Source: Aminipila butyrica
GTDB taxonomy: Bacteria > Bacillota > Clostridia > Peptostreptococcales > Anaerovoracaceae
Direction: 5' to 3'
Assembly: GCF_010669305.1 (NCBI RefSeq)
Contig: NZ_CP048649.1
Coordinates: 2,790,001-2,854,000 of the forward strand
Length of the DNA stretch: 64,000 nt
Below the pieces are notes generated by a model. The model saw nothing but the letters and a program-made list of their open reading frames with translations. It was not told the origin of the DNA and searched no databases. Shown in pieces: positions 15,658-23,938 of the stretch. Numbering within the stretch: the first letter of the stretch is position 1; every line of letters starts with the position of its first letter. A program made the position numbers and the translations under genes.

Positions 15658-17949
15658 CTAAATCTTCTTGATTGGGGCGATATCTTTAGCCAGCTTTTTC
15701 AGCCCGGCAGAATCGAACATGACGCTGATAGTCTTCCCCTCTACGGCCACTACCATACCTTCCCCAAATTTAGCGTGGTTCACCCGATCCCCAGACTGGA
15801 AATCCTTTCCCTGATTGAGGGCGCCGCTCCGCTTAGATTCCTGTCTGGACGCGGCCAGCGGATCGAAAGGCATAGCTGGGCTGGCCTTGGCAAAGCCGTC
15901 GTTTCCGCCTATGCGGGAAGACGGAGCCTTCTGAGCTGCCGTGCCTCCAAACCCGGAGCCGCCGCCCCAACTGTTTCCAAAGCTGCTGCCAGCGCCAGTA
16001 GAAAACATAGCTGGCTTTTTCTCGTACACAGCATCCCCTTCTAAGAGGCTCTTATCTACCTCTCGAATAAACTGAGATTCCCTGGTATAGTCTGTCTTAC
16101 CGTACATGGTACGCATCTGAGCACTGGTCATGAATAGCCGCTCCTTGGCGCGAGTCATGCCCACATAACACAACCGCCGTTCTTCTTCCAGCCCCGTAGG
16201 CGTATCCAAGGATCGCCAGCCTGGGAATAGGCCATCTTCCATGCCTGGCAGGAACACTACCGGAAATTCCAGCCCCTTCGCGCTGTGCATGGTCATCAAG
16301 ACTACTGCATTTTCATTTTCATCGTGGTTATCTACCTCCGCCACCAAGGCAATCCGCTCCATAAAGTCCGACAGAGACAGCTGCGGATCCTCCTTTTCAT
16401 AATCGTAAATAACCGATTTAAATTCCATGATATTTTCAATTCGGCTCTCGGCTTCTACTGTATTGGCATCCTCCAGGGCTTTTAAATAGCCCGTGTTAAC
16501 CAGCACGCCATCGTAGATATCAGATACCCGCAGGTTGGCCTTTTCCTCACTGTATTTTAAAATGGTATCCACCATCTGCTGAACGCTGGCGATAGCCTTA
16601 GAGGGAAGACCCATGACCACCTCCTGATCCGTCAGGGTCTCAAATAAACTCTCTCCCCGAACCTGAGCTAGCGTCCGCAGTTTTTCCACCGTCTTGTCAC
16701 CAATGCCTCGCTTTGGCTCGTTGATAATCCGTGCAAAGGACACATCGTCAGCCGGGTTCTGCACCAACCGCATATAGGACATGATGTCCTTGATTTCTTT
16801 TCGATCATAATACCGCAGTCCGCCCAGCACCCGATAAGGAATCTCTCTGGCGGACAAGGCCTCTTCAAAGGTTCTGGACTGTGCGTTGGTCCGGTAGAGA
16901 ATGGCAAAATCCTTGTACTGGCGTTCTTTGGTTTTCAGCCGGTCAATCTCTTGGGCCACATAACGGGCCTCATCCTTTTCATCGTCAGCCCGATAATAAC
17001 AGATTTTCTCCCCGGGCTCCTTATCCGTCCACAGCTTCTTGTGCTTTCGCTGCATATTCCGTTCCACCACGCTGTGAGCGGCTGCCAGAATATTTCCATA
17101 AGACCGATAATTCTGTTCCAGCTTGATAACCTTCGTATTTTTAAAGTCCTTTTCAAAGTCTAAAATGTTGGTAATATCGGCTCCCCGCCACTGATAGATG
17201 CACTGATCGTCATCACCTACCACACAGATATTATTGTGTGCTTCTGCTAGCAATCGGATAAATCGATACTGCATATAGTTGGTATCCTGATATTCATCTA
17301 CCATGATGTATGCAAATCGCTTCTGGTAATACAGCAAGACTTCTTCGTCAGCTTCAAAGAGGCGAACGGTGTTGACGATTAAATCATCAAAGTCCATGGC
17401 ATTGTTTTTCTTTAAAATCTTACAGTACTCGCTGTATAACCCCGCTAAAATCTTACCCTTGAAGTCCCCTTCGTTCAACCGCATAAATTCTTGGGGGCTG
17501 ACAGCCTTTTCCTTGTTATCGCTAATCACACTGAGCACATAGGCGGGAGTAAATTTCTTGTCATCAATGTTAGCCGCCTTGATGCAGTTTTTAATGACGG
17601 TCTTCTGGTCGGTAGGATCATACACCACAAAGTCGTTGGTATAACCCAGGCGTTCAGCGTATTTTCGCAGGATTCGCAGACAGGCAGAGTGAAAGGTGAG
17701 GATCCACATGTTCAAACCTTCTCCAACTAAACTTTCCACCCGATCCCGCATTTCCTTAGCCGCCTTGTTGGTAAATGTCACTGCAAAAATATGATAAGGC
17801 GAAACCCCCTCATTCTTTATCAGATGAGCGATTCGTCTAGTCATGGTGCTGGTCTTTCCGCTGCCAGCTCCTGCTAAAATTAACAAGGGGCCTTCTTTAT
17901 GTAATGCAGCTTCCCGCTGCTTATCGTTCAATCCATTTAAGTAGTCCAT
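15658..17949 (-). CDS. pcrA: ATP-dependent DNA helicase PcrA/UvrD
   Basis: A superfamily 1A 3'-5' helicase of 763 residues. Motif I is AGAGSGKT (K32), with motif Ia TFTNKAAKEM, motif II MVDEYQDTNY, motif III VVGDDDQCIYQWRGA, motif IV QNYRS, motif V MTMHSAKGLEFPVVF and motif VI VGMTRAKERL. A Gly/Ser-rich linker (GAGSSFGNSWGGGSGFGG) leads to the C-terminal Tudor-like RNA polymerase-binding module (GDRVNHAKFGEGMVV). I place the start at 17949, since GGGAGATAAT lies just before that ATG and the longer frame lacks a site. It heads a pcrA-ligA unit, the arrangement known in Firmicutes. Confidence 0.96.
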   Translation of the reverse strand: MDYLNGLNDKQREAALHKEGPLLILAGAGSGKTSTMTRRIAHLIKNEGVSPYHIFAVTFTNKAAKEMRDRVESLVGEGLNMWILTFHSACLRILRKYAERLGYTNDFVVYDPTDQKTVIKNCIKAANIDDKKFTPAYVLSVISDNKEKAVSPQEFMRLNEGDFKGKILAGLYSEYCKILKKNNAMDFDDLIVNTVRLFEADEEVLLYYQKRFAYIMVDEYQDTNYMQYRFIRLLAEAHNNICVVGDDDQCIYQWRGADITNILDFEKDFKNTKVIKLEQNYRSYGNILAAAHSVVERNMQRKHKKLWTDKEPGEKICYYRADDEKDEARYVAQEIDRLKTKERQYKDFAILYRTNAQSRTFEEALSAREIPYRVLGGLRYYDRKEIKDIMSYMRLVQNPADDVSFARIINEPKRGIGDKTVEKLRTLAQVRGESLFETLTDQEVVMGLPSKAIASVQQMVDTILKYSEEKANLRVSDIYDGVLVNTGYLKALEDANTVEAESRIENIMEFKSVIYDYEKEDPQLSLSDFMERIALVAEVDNHDENENAVVLMTMHSAKGLEFPVVFLPGMEDGLFPGWRSLDTPTGLEEERRLCYVGMTRAKERLFMTSAQMRTMYGKTDYTRESQFIREVDKSLLEGDAVYEKKPAMFSTGAGSSFGNSWGGGSGFGGTAAQKAPSSRIGGNDGFAKASPAMPFDPLAASRQESKRSGALNQGKDFQSGDRVNHAKFGEGMVVAVEGKTISVMFDSAGLKKLAKDIAPIKKI

Positions 17950-18066
17950 ATTATCTCCCATAAAAAATTAGGATAAAATTTCTTCTATCCCTCACTTATG
18001 CACTAATCTTTAATTAAATGTTTCATTCTTTTAAAATTAGTTCCACGCTATTTCTTTCTTATCCAT

Positions 18067-18075
18067 AGTATACCA
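18067..18075 (-). promoter_or_regulatory. Extended -10 promoter candidate for pcrA
   Basis: On the minus strand TGGTATACT gives an extended -10 element (TG-n-TATACT) about 120 bp upstream of pcrA. The matching -35 (GGTAAT) is poor, as is usual for this promoter class. Confidence 0.5.
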
Positions 18076-18178
18076 TATCTCACCATCCCATTACCAGCAT
18101 AGAAAAAAGCCTTTTTCTGTATCATTTATAACAGAAAAAACAGGTTAGCAAAGAAGAAAAAAACGCGTAGGAATATTT

Positions 18179-18207
18179 TTCAAGAATAAGGTAATATTAT
18201 GTATAAT
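18179..18207 (+). promoter_or_regulatory. Promoter candidate for the YitT-family gene
   Basis: A perfect -10 TATAAT (18202-18207) lies 17 bp after a weak -35 TTCAAG (18179-18184). The predicted leader is about 75 nt. Confidence 0.55.
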
Positions 18208-18291
18208 TTTGTGGTAAGATAAGAATCGGGACATCCCTCCGGGCTGTGGCCTCATTAAAAACACTTTATTACGTAAGGAGATTCCATTACC

Positions 18292-19164
18292 ATGAAAAAA
18301 TATCGACCACTTATTTCTACTTTTTTAATCATCATCGGTGCTAACATGATTCTGGCCTTTTCGGTGGCCTGCTTCATTCGGCCTCATGGCATCATCATGG
18401 GCGGAGCTACCGGCCTATCTCTCACCCTAGAGCATTACCTGGGACTGGATTTGTCTATGACGCTGACCATCTTAAATCTGCTGCTGTTCCTGCTGGGCTT
18501 CTTGTTTCTAGGCAAAAAGTTCGCGTTGACTACTATTTTGAGTACTGTTCTTTACCCCCTTTTTATCCATATATTTTTAGCTATTCCACAGCTGTCCTCC
18601 CTGTCAACAGACGTGCTGCTGTCCACTATTCTAGGCGGAATTTTTTTAGGTTTGGGGATGGGTCTGATTCTGCGCATGGGGGCTTCCACTGGGGGCATGG
18701 ACATTCCTCCTCTCATTTTAAATAAAAAACTGCACATCCCCGTGGCCTTATCTCTCTATACCTTTGACACGGGTATCCTGCTGACTCAGGTAGGCTTTTC
18801 TACCGCTGAGCAAGTCTTGTACGGCATTTTATTTACCATCCTCACCAGCTCCATCGTCAACAAGGTGATTCTGTCTGGAACCCAACGATCTCAACTGTTC
18901 ATCATTTCTAAGGAGTACGAGCAAATCCGCGATACCTTGCTCCATGATTTAAACCTGGGGGTTTCCCTTATTTCCATGGAAACAGCCATGACCCGGACCC
19001 CTCAGATGGCCGTACTCTGTGTTACGACTAACCGAAAGGTTTACAGTGTCAATGCGGTGGTCCAGAAAATCGACCCCAACGCATTTATCACCATCAGCAA
19101 TATTAACGAAGTCAAAGGCCGAGGCTTTAGCATGGACCGGGAAAGCCATCTGCCCCATGCTTGA
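18292..19164 (+). CDS. YitT family membrane protein (DUF161 + DUF2179)
   Basis: 290 residues. The N-terminal two thirds hold about five to six membrane helices, with GGATGLSL and the GASTGGMDIPPLILNKKL loop typical of the YitT/YpjC family. The C-terminal soluble domain (about 205-285: LFIISKEYEQIRDTLLHDLNLGVS..., NAFITISNINEVKGRGF) is the DUF2179 domain, a PII-like fold. Transport of an unknown solute is often suggested for the family but is not established. The site AAGGAG is rather far (11 nt) from the ATG. It is monocistronic between its own promoter and terminator. Confidence 0.9.
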   Translation: MKKYRPLISTFLIIIGANMILAFSVACFIRPHGIIMGGATGLSLTLEHYLGLDLSMTLTILNLLLFLLGFLFLGKKFALTTILSTVLYPLFIHIFLAIPQLSSLSTDVLLSTILGGIFLGLGMGLILRMGASTGGMDIPPLILNKKLHIPVALSLYTFDTGILLTQVGFSTAEQVLYGILFTILTSSIVNKVILSGTQRSQLFIISKEYEQIRDTLLHDLNLGVSLISMETAMTRTPQMAVLCVTTNRKVYSVNAVVQKIDPNAFITISNINEVKGRGFSMDRESHLPHA

Positions 19165-19166
19165 AA

Positions 19167-19207
19167 AAGAAGGCGAGAGTTTGAATAAACTTCTCGTCTT
19201 CTTTTTT
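19167..19207 (+). terminator. Intrinsic terminator after the YitT-family gene
   Basis: The stem GAAG-CGAGA-TTT / AAA-TCTCG-CTTC, with small internal mismatches, is followed by T6 on the plus strand. It begins a few bases after the stop codon. Confidence 0.82.
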
Positions 19208-19212
19208 GCCAT

Positions 19213-19268
19213 ATTGTAAACCATAATTTATTTACAGGTTTACAATTTATATTTTTTTATGCTATACT
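19213..19268 (+). promoter_or_regulatory. bioB promoter with BirA operator
   Basis: ATTGTAAACC (19213-19222) and GGTTTACAAT (19237-19246) form a perfect 10-bp inverted repeat with a 14-bp spacer. This is the known BirA operator pattern (TTGTAAACC-N14/16-GGTTTACAA). The right half-site overlaps the -35 TTTACA (19239-19244), and TATACT (19263-19268) is the -10 after 18 bp. Bound BirA-biotinyl-AMP would block the promoter. This predicts a BirA with an N-terminal DNA-binding domain elsewhere in the genome. Confidence 0.92.
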
Positions 19269-19315
19269 GGGGACGCCGATTGAAACTATTTTTAACAAAA
19301 GACGGGAGAAAAGAT

Positions 19316-20293
19316 ATGATAAACCACTTAAAAGAACAAGTCCTTCAAGGCTACCATATATCCAGGGATGAAGCCCTAGCTCTGTGGGAAGCGGCTCAAC
19401 AGTCAGCCCAGCAGTTAGAAATTCTTTGCACCTGTGCTGATGACATCCGCCAATATTTCTGCGGGAATCACTTTGATATTTGCACAATCATCAACGGAAA
19501 ATGTGGCAGCTGCTCAGAAGACTGCAAATATTGTGCCCAGTCCAGCCATTACTTGGCAGAGACACCAACCTACTCTCTGCTGAATACAGACCGTCTTTTA
19601 TCTGGTGCGGCCTACAACCAAGAACGGGGAATCCTGCGGTATTCCATCGTTACCTCCGGCCGAACCGTAAATCCAGAGGAACTGGATCAGCTATGTGCCA
19701 GCTATCAGTCCATTCAGAAGAGTCAATCCATTTCCTTATGCGCCTCCCATGGTTTGCTGACCTACGAACAACTTTTACAGCTGAAGGAAGCTGGGGTTGT
19801 TCGCTATCACAACAACCTGGAAACCTCCAGAAGAAATTTTCCGGCGGTGTGCACCACCCATACTTATGATGACAAGATTGCCACCATCGAAGCGGCCCAA
19901 AGAGCTGGACTGTCTGTGTGCAGCGGCGGTATCATGGGCTTGGGAGAGACCATGGTCGATCGGATAGATATGGCTTTTGATTTAAAAGAGCTGGGGGTTC
20001 AATCTGTACCCATCAATATTCTAAATCCCATTCCACACACGCCCCTTGAAGACCAACCGATTTTAAGCCTAGACGAAGTCCGAGGGATTGTGGCTCTCTA
20101 TCGCTTCATCCTGCCTACCACGGCTTTACGTCTAGCAGGTGGTCGGGAGCTCTTGTCCGACAAAGGTCGAAGTGTCTTTGCCTCCGGTGCCAATGCCGCC
20201 ATATCTGGGGATATGCTGACTACTTCGGGCATCCGTATCAGCAGCGACCTGGAGATGATTCAAGATTTGGGATTTACCCTCTCTGCCCTCTGA
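19316..20293 (+). CDS. bioB: Biotin synthase
   Basis: A radical SAM enzyme of 325 residues that inserts sulfur into dethiobiotin. The 4Fe-4S/SAM motif is C66-SED-C70-KY-C73, followed by AQSSHY. Further family marks are YHNNLETS, SGGIMGLGET, INILNPIPHTPLE and the LAGGRELLSDKG segment containing the Arg that binds the 2Fe-2S cluster. I place the start at 19316 (MINHLKEQ), after GACGGGAGAAAAGAT, instead of a longer frame that would overlap the promoter. No other biotin gene is near, so the cell may take up or salvage dethiobiotin or encode the rest elsewhere. Confidence 0.96.
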   Translation: MINHLKEQVLQGYHISRDEALALWEAAQQSAQQLEILCTCADDIRQYFCGNHFDICTIINGKCGSCSEDCKYCAQSSHYLAETPTYSLLNTDRLLSGAAYNQERGILRYSIVTSGRTVNPEELDQLCASYQSIQKSQSISLCASHGLLTYEQLLQLKEAGVVRYHNNLETSRRNFPAVCTTHTYDDKIATIEAAQRAGLSVCSGGIMGLGETMVDRIDMAFDLKELGVQSVPINILNPIPHTPLEDQPILSLDEVRGIVALYRFILPTTALRLAGGRELLSDKGRSVFASGANAAISGDMLTTSGIRISSDLEMIQDLGFTLSAL

Positions 20294-20298
20294 CGATA

Positions 20299-20321
20299 AG
20301 CTCCCTTTCTTAGGGGCTTTC
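20299..20321 (+). terminator. Weak terminator candidate after bioB
   Basis: A 6-bp stem AGCTCC / GGGGCT with an 8-nt loop is followed by TTTCTG. Short and with a broken T run, but correctly placed 6 nt after the bioB stop. Confidence 0.35.
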
Positions 20322-20350
20322 TGCCCGGGGGCTCTGTTATAGCTTGCAAA

Positions 20351-21925
20351 TTAAACATATAATGCCGCTTTTGTTGCCAAGCTCCGATACAATACCAATA
20401 TCCCCGCAAGAATCAAGATAACCGCTAATAGCTGAATCCAGCCAGCAATAGCTATTAGGGAAGCGGTCAGGATGTAAAAAGAAAGCACCGAAACAATGCC
20501 GGTTCCTATGGTGGCAAGCACCGCGATGGACTGCTTCACCGCTTGATATTCACTGGTCCAGTCATATTTGGGAAATTTCAAATTAAAAAACAAGCCAGCG
20601 ATAGAAATAAACACCGCATAGACCAACGGAATGGTAAACAGCGCAAGGGTTTCCAAAAATCCAGTCTGCAAACTTATAGCCAGCAACGTACAACTTATAA
20701 GAATGGACGGAATAAGGTAACTCAAACTTACAGCAATTTTGGAGTTAAAAATGACGATTGGCTTAACAGGTGCGGAGCACATAAGCCAATTGCTTTTTCC
20801 TTCCAGAGAAATGGCAGAGGAAGTAGCTGCTGAAATGGATACAAAAAATGTAACCAACCAAGGAGATATAGGTTGAATCCACAGCATGATATCCGGTAAG
20901 CCCATCTTATTGCCAGCTTGTTCTAGGTTAATGAATAAAAAAGCAATGGAAAAGACAATCATCAAGACCCCTCCAATACAAGTATTCATCGCGTAGATGG
21001 GCAAAGATACCAGGCGGCGCAGTTCTTTTTTATATAAGGCGATAAACGGCGAAGAGGCTTTAAGCGTTCCCAGGCGATAATCGCTTTTTGAACGGACTTC
21101 CACCAGGGCCGAATTAATCTTACTATAAAATACAGACAACACCATCACAAAAATCACGCTTGCCCCCATAGAAAGCAGCGCAAATTGCCCAAAGCTGACC
21201 CAGTCACTATTTGCCAGTGCATTGGTATACCACGCAGCTACCGGATAAATCCGGTAAACGGACCCGATCATCGAATCAATAAGGGCGGTCAATGCAGCTT
21301 CCTCCTGGGGTATCGCAAAGGAACCAACTACTAACACTAACATGGCTGCTGTGCTTAAGGCAATGGTCAACAAATTCTTATAGCGGAAACGAACCGATAT
21401 GGCCGTAATAAGAACACCCGCACTTAAAGCGATTATCATTGGCAGCAGTGACGCCAGGAACAGAGACAACAGCAGCATCAGCCAAACGGATAAAGATATG
21501 CTGTAAGTTATGCCGTAAATAATCATAGATGGCAGCATAATTACGCCGGATATCAAAAAATTGACGACGTAAACCGATAGCAACCGACTCATAATCACCG
21601 TCGTATTTTTTACTGGCAGAGACATCACCATATCATAATCACCAAATCCAAAAAGTACACCGTTACTTTTGAGAAAAGTCATCACCAAGGTGCAAATTGC
21701 GCAGACAATTAATATAAGTGGAGGTAACACATCAGCCATACCGAAATACACGCAGACAATCGCAGCACCTGCACTATAGCCAACCATTATGATCAGAACG
21801 ATCAACATTAATATACTCATGGCGATAAGCCGCCGCTTTTCTTTTTTATCATTTGTACGAAGGGTACGATTAATGTTAAAAAATCCAAGCAATTGTATTT
21901 TAAGCAAAAGCCAACACTTAGTCAT
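20351..21925 (-). CDS. ABC transporter permease, large polytopic type
   Basis: 524 residues with about twelve hydrophobic segments and no extracellular domain. The N-terminal part (KIQLLGFFNINRT...) and the pattern of paired helices resemble the putative ABC permeases found next to CcmA-type ATPases in Clostridia. The substrate is unknown. The start at 21925 overlaps the end of the ATPase gene, so the two are translationally coupled. It is the last gene of a regulator-ATPase-permease unit. Confidence 0.82.
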   Translation of the reverse strand: MTKCWLLLKIQLLGFFNINRTLRTNDKKEKRRLIAMSILMLIVLIIMVGYSAGAAIVCVYFGMADVLPPLILIVCAICTLVMTFLKSNGVLFGFGDYDMVMSLPVKNTTVIMSRLLSVYVVNFLISGVIMLPSMIIYGITYSISLSVWLMLLLSLFLASLLPMIIALSAGVLITAISVRFRYKNLLTIALSTAAMLVLVVGSFAIPQEEAALTALIDSMIGSVYRIYPVAAWYTNALANSDWVSFGQFALLSMGASVIFVMVLSVFYSKINSALVEVRSKSDYRLGTLKASSPFIALYKKELRRLVSLPIYAMNTCIGGVLMIVFSIAFLFINLEQAGNKMGLPDIMLWIQPISPWLVTFFVSISAATSSAISLEGKSNWLMCSAPVKPIVIFNSKIAVSLSYLIPSILISCTLLAISLQTGFLETLALFTIPLVYAVFISIAGLFFNLKFPKYDWTSEYQAVKQSIAVLATIGTGIVSVLSFYILTASLIAIAGWIQLLAVILILAGILVLYRSLATKAALYV

Positions 21926-22640
21926 TGCCTGCCACCTCCAAAAACATGCTCTCCAGGCTCTTATCTCCGCGCACTTCTTCCGTTATGCCACTTGCAATTA
22001 GCTTTCCGCCTTTTATAATGGCAATTTTATCGCAGAGTTTTTCGGCTACTTCAAGAACATGGGTTGAAAAGAAAATCGCTCCGCCCTCATCACATAGTTC
22101 ACGCATCATACCTTTCAGCTGAAAGGACGCTACCGGGTCAAGGCCGACAAAAGGCTCATCTAATACCATCAATCGCGGCCGATGAATAAATGCCCCAATC
22201 AGAGCCAGCTTCTGCCTCATCCCGTGGGAGTAGGCAGAAATCATATCGCCGAGATTGGCCGTCAATTCAAAGCGATCGGCGTATTTCTTTATCAAGGTCT
22301 CCCGTTCTGTCTTGGAAACACTGAACATATCACCTATATAGTTCAGATATTGTATCCCCGTCAGGTAATCGTACAAATCCGGATTGTCCGGAATATATGC
22401 CGTAATAGATTTACACAATACAGCTTCTTTCTTAACCGAATGACCATCAATGAAAATTTCGCCACTGCCGAAATCCATAATGCCAACGATTGCTCGGATG
22501 GTTGTCGTCTTTCCCGCCCCGTTATGTCCAATAAATCCGTAAATATCACCGGCCTCTACAGCAAGGTTCAGGTTGTCCACCGCCTTTTTTCCGCCATGAT
22601 AGGTTTTGGTAAAATCCCTAATTTCTAAAATATTACCCAT
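21918..22640 (-). CDS. ABC transporter ATP-binding protein
   Basis: About 240 residues. It has a Walker A (GHNGAGKTT), a signature-like segment AYSHGMRQKLALIGA, a Walker B (RLMVLDEPFVGLDP) and an H-loop (FFSTH). The signature is HGMRQ rather than SGGQ, a variant common in the CcmA/YxlF class. I place the start at 22640 (MGNILEI), after AAGGGGGAACCTATC. The frame is open further upstream but that part overlaps the regulator gene. It pairs with the following permease. Confidence 0.9.
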   Translation of the reverse strand: MGNILEIRDFTKTYHGGKKAVDNLNLAVEAGDIYGFIGHNGAGKTTTIRAIVGIMDFGSGEIFIDGHSVKKEAVLCKSITAYIPDNPDLYDYLTGIQYLNYIGDMFSVSKTERETLIKKYADRFELTANLGDMISAYSHGMRQKLALIGAFIHRPRLMVLDEPFVGLDPVASFQLKGMMRELCDEGGAIFFSTHVLEVAEKLCDKIAIIKGGKLIASGITEEVRGDKSLESMFLEVAGND

Positions 22641-22653
22641 GATAGGTTCCCCC

Positions 22654-23196
22654 TTACTTTTTCTCTTTTTTAGGTGGAGTCGTGATAATGGCAATGTTAT
22701 GCAAATCACGCTCTGGCGTTTTTTCATTGGTCAAAAGCGGCTCAATGATCTTACCCATTTCAGTTAAGGCTGCAGTTAGTTCTTCGGTGGTAGCATATAT
22801 AGGGGCGACAGAAAACCCAGAGCCATCTTGTAAAAGATTGATATCTGACCGAGACGTATACTGCCGAAATTCCTCTGTCAGCCCCATCACAAATTTGGTG
22901 AACAACATCATATACGCCGGTCCGTTATTTTCCTCCACCATTCTTTGCATATCCATTAACAAATCATCCGCCACAGCGTATACCCTTTCCACGGTTCCGC
23001 GAATTTGATTTTCTGCCACTACTTTTAAAATCCCATCAGCAGTCATCTTCTTTAAATAACGATATAACGTCGCATGAGTGATATCACTGTAGGTATCAGT
23101 CAGCTGCTTCGCCGTTGCCTGTCCTTTACTATATATTTCAAGCAGCAGCTTACACTTTGTCGGGTTAGCAACACACTCTGCCATATTTTCATTCAC
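22654..23196 (-). CDS. Winged-helix transcriptional regulator of the ABC operon
   Basis: 180 residues. An N-terminal winged helix (about 10-70: LLLEIYSKGQATAKQLTDTY, THATLYRYLKKMTADGILKVV) resembles ArsR/PadR-type domains. A helical C-terminal domain of about 100 residues follows and is probably for ligand sensing or dimer formation. I cannot name the exact family. It is the first gene of a three-gene unit with an ATPase (14 bp on) and a permease. The likely role is to regulate that unit, perhaps through the palindrome just upstream. Confidence 0.78.
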   Translation of the reverse strand: MNENMAECVANPTKCKLLLEIYSKGQATAKQLTDTYSDITHATLYRYLKKMTADGILKVVAENQIRGTVERVYAVADDLLMDMQRMVEENNGPAYMMLFTKFVMGLTEEFRQYTSRSDINLLQDGSGFSVAPIYATTEELTAALTEMGKIIEPLLTNEKTPERDLHNIAIITTPPKKEKK

Positions 23197-23229
23197 TATA
23201 AACGCCTCCTTTTACAATAATATCTATAA

Positions 23230-23241
23230 GATAATATTATC
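23230..23241. promoter_or_regulatory. Palindrome upstream of the ABC-operon regulator
   Basis: GATAATATTATC is a perfect 12-bp palindrome about 35 bp before the regulator gene. It is the right place for an autoregulatory operator, but it is AT-only apart from the ends and could be chance. Confidence 0.3.
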
Positions 23242-23477
23242 ACAATGATACCATTCTAGCAAGTGGTTTTTCGTGGAATGAATCTAAAGAGTTCGTCTTC
23301 TGCGTTTATAAGCAGTATTCATATCCAATAAGTGACTTCCATAAACTCCGAGAAAACATTTCAACCCCAGAAAACCACATTTCAGCCCATATCATTTACA
23401 AAGAATATCAGACACTTTTAAAGATTTCTTAAAGAAAAGATAATTTAAAAAGATATAATAAAAAAAACACAGGACTC

Positions 23478-23551
23478 AAAAATGATATGCTCCTCTCGCA
23501 GCAAACAGTTTAAATACAAAAAACTATTTGCTGCAAGGGGAACATATCATT
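23478..23551 (-). terminator. Large terminator hairpin of the BMC operon
   Basis: Arms of about 31 nt (AATGATATG...GCAGCAAA...AGTTT and its near complement) enclose an 8-nt loop. On the minus strand the hairpin is followed by T5. It lies 65 nt past the stop of the last BMC gene. It is much longer than an ordinary terminator, so it may also protect the mRNA end. Confidence 0.78.
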
Positions 23552-23617
23552 CTTAGAGATGTACCCAATAGACCCTTTTACCTTTGCCATCAGTATTGCT
23601 TATTTACCGACAGAATC

Positions 23618-23902
23618 TTATTTCTCTTTTGTTGCGGGCAGAATGCTTTCTACCTCTGCGTGTGGCCTCGGAATAACATGGACTGATATCAGTTCACCAA
23701 CTCGCTGAGCTGCAGCTGCTCCGGCATCTGTCGCAGCCTTTACCGCACCTACATCTCCCCGAACCATAACCGTCACCAGTCCGCCGCCTACGAATTCCTT
23801 ACCGATCAGCGTCACATTTGCTGCCTTTACCATCGCATCTGCTGCTTCGATAGATCCTACTAGTCCCTTTGTCTCAATCATTCCTAATGCATCATACTTC
23901 AT
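23618..23902 (-). CDS. BMC-H hexameric microcompartment shell protein (PduA/EutM type)
   Basis: 94 residues, one BMC domain: ALGMIETKGLVGSIEAADAMVKAANV, then GGLVTVMVRGDVGAVKAATDAGAAAA and HVIPRPHAEVE. Such proteins form the flat hexameric tiles of the shell, with a central pore for the substrate. There is no extension beyond the domain, so this is likely the major shell subunit. TAGGAGG precedes the ATG. It is the last gene of the BMC operon, just after the aldehyde dehydrogenase. Confidence 0.96.
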   Translation of the reverse strand: MKYDALGMIETKGLVGSIEAADAMVKAANVTLIGKEFVGGGLVTVMVRGDVGAVKAATDAGAAAAQRVGELISVHVIPRPHAEVESILPATKEK

Positions 23903-23938
23903 TTTGTATCCTCCTAAATAATCCTTTATTTTATAATA

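Larger units (their letters stand above)
17950..18291. other. Divergent control region between pcrA and yitT
   Basis: 342 bases without a gene. It holds an extended -10 promoter for pcrA (18067-18075), a weak AT-rich hairpin (TTTTTCTGT / ACAGAAAAA, 18112-18139) and a promoter for the yitT-like gene (18179-18207) followed by a leader of about 75 nt. Nothing else stands out. Confidence 0.65.
23197..23617. other. Non-coding gap between the ABC regulator and the BMC operon end
   Basis: 421 bases without a gene. It contains a palindrome near the regulator start (23230-23241), featureless AT-rich sequence to about 23475, and the large hairpin that ends BMC operon transcription (23478-23551). Confidence 0.65.
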
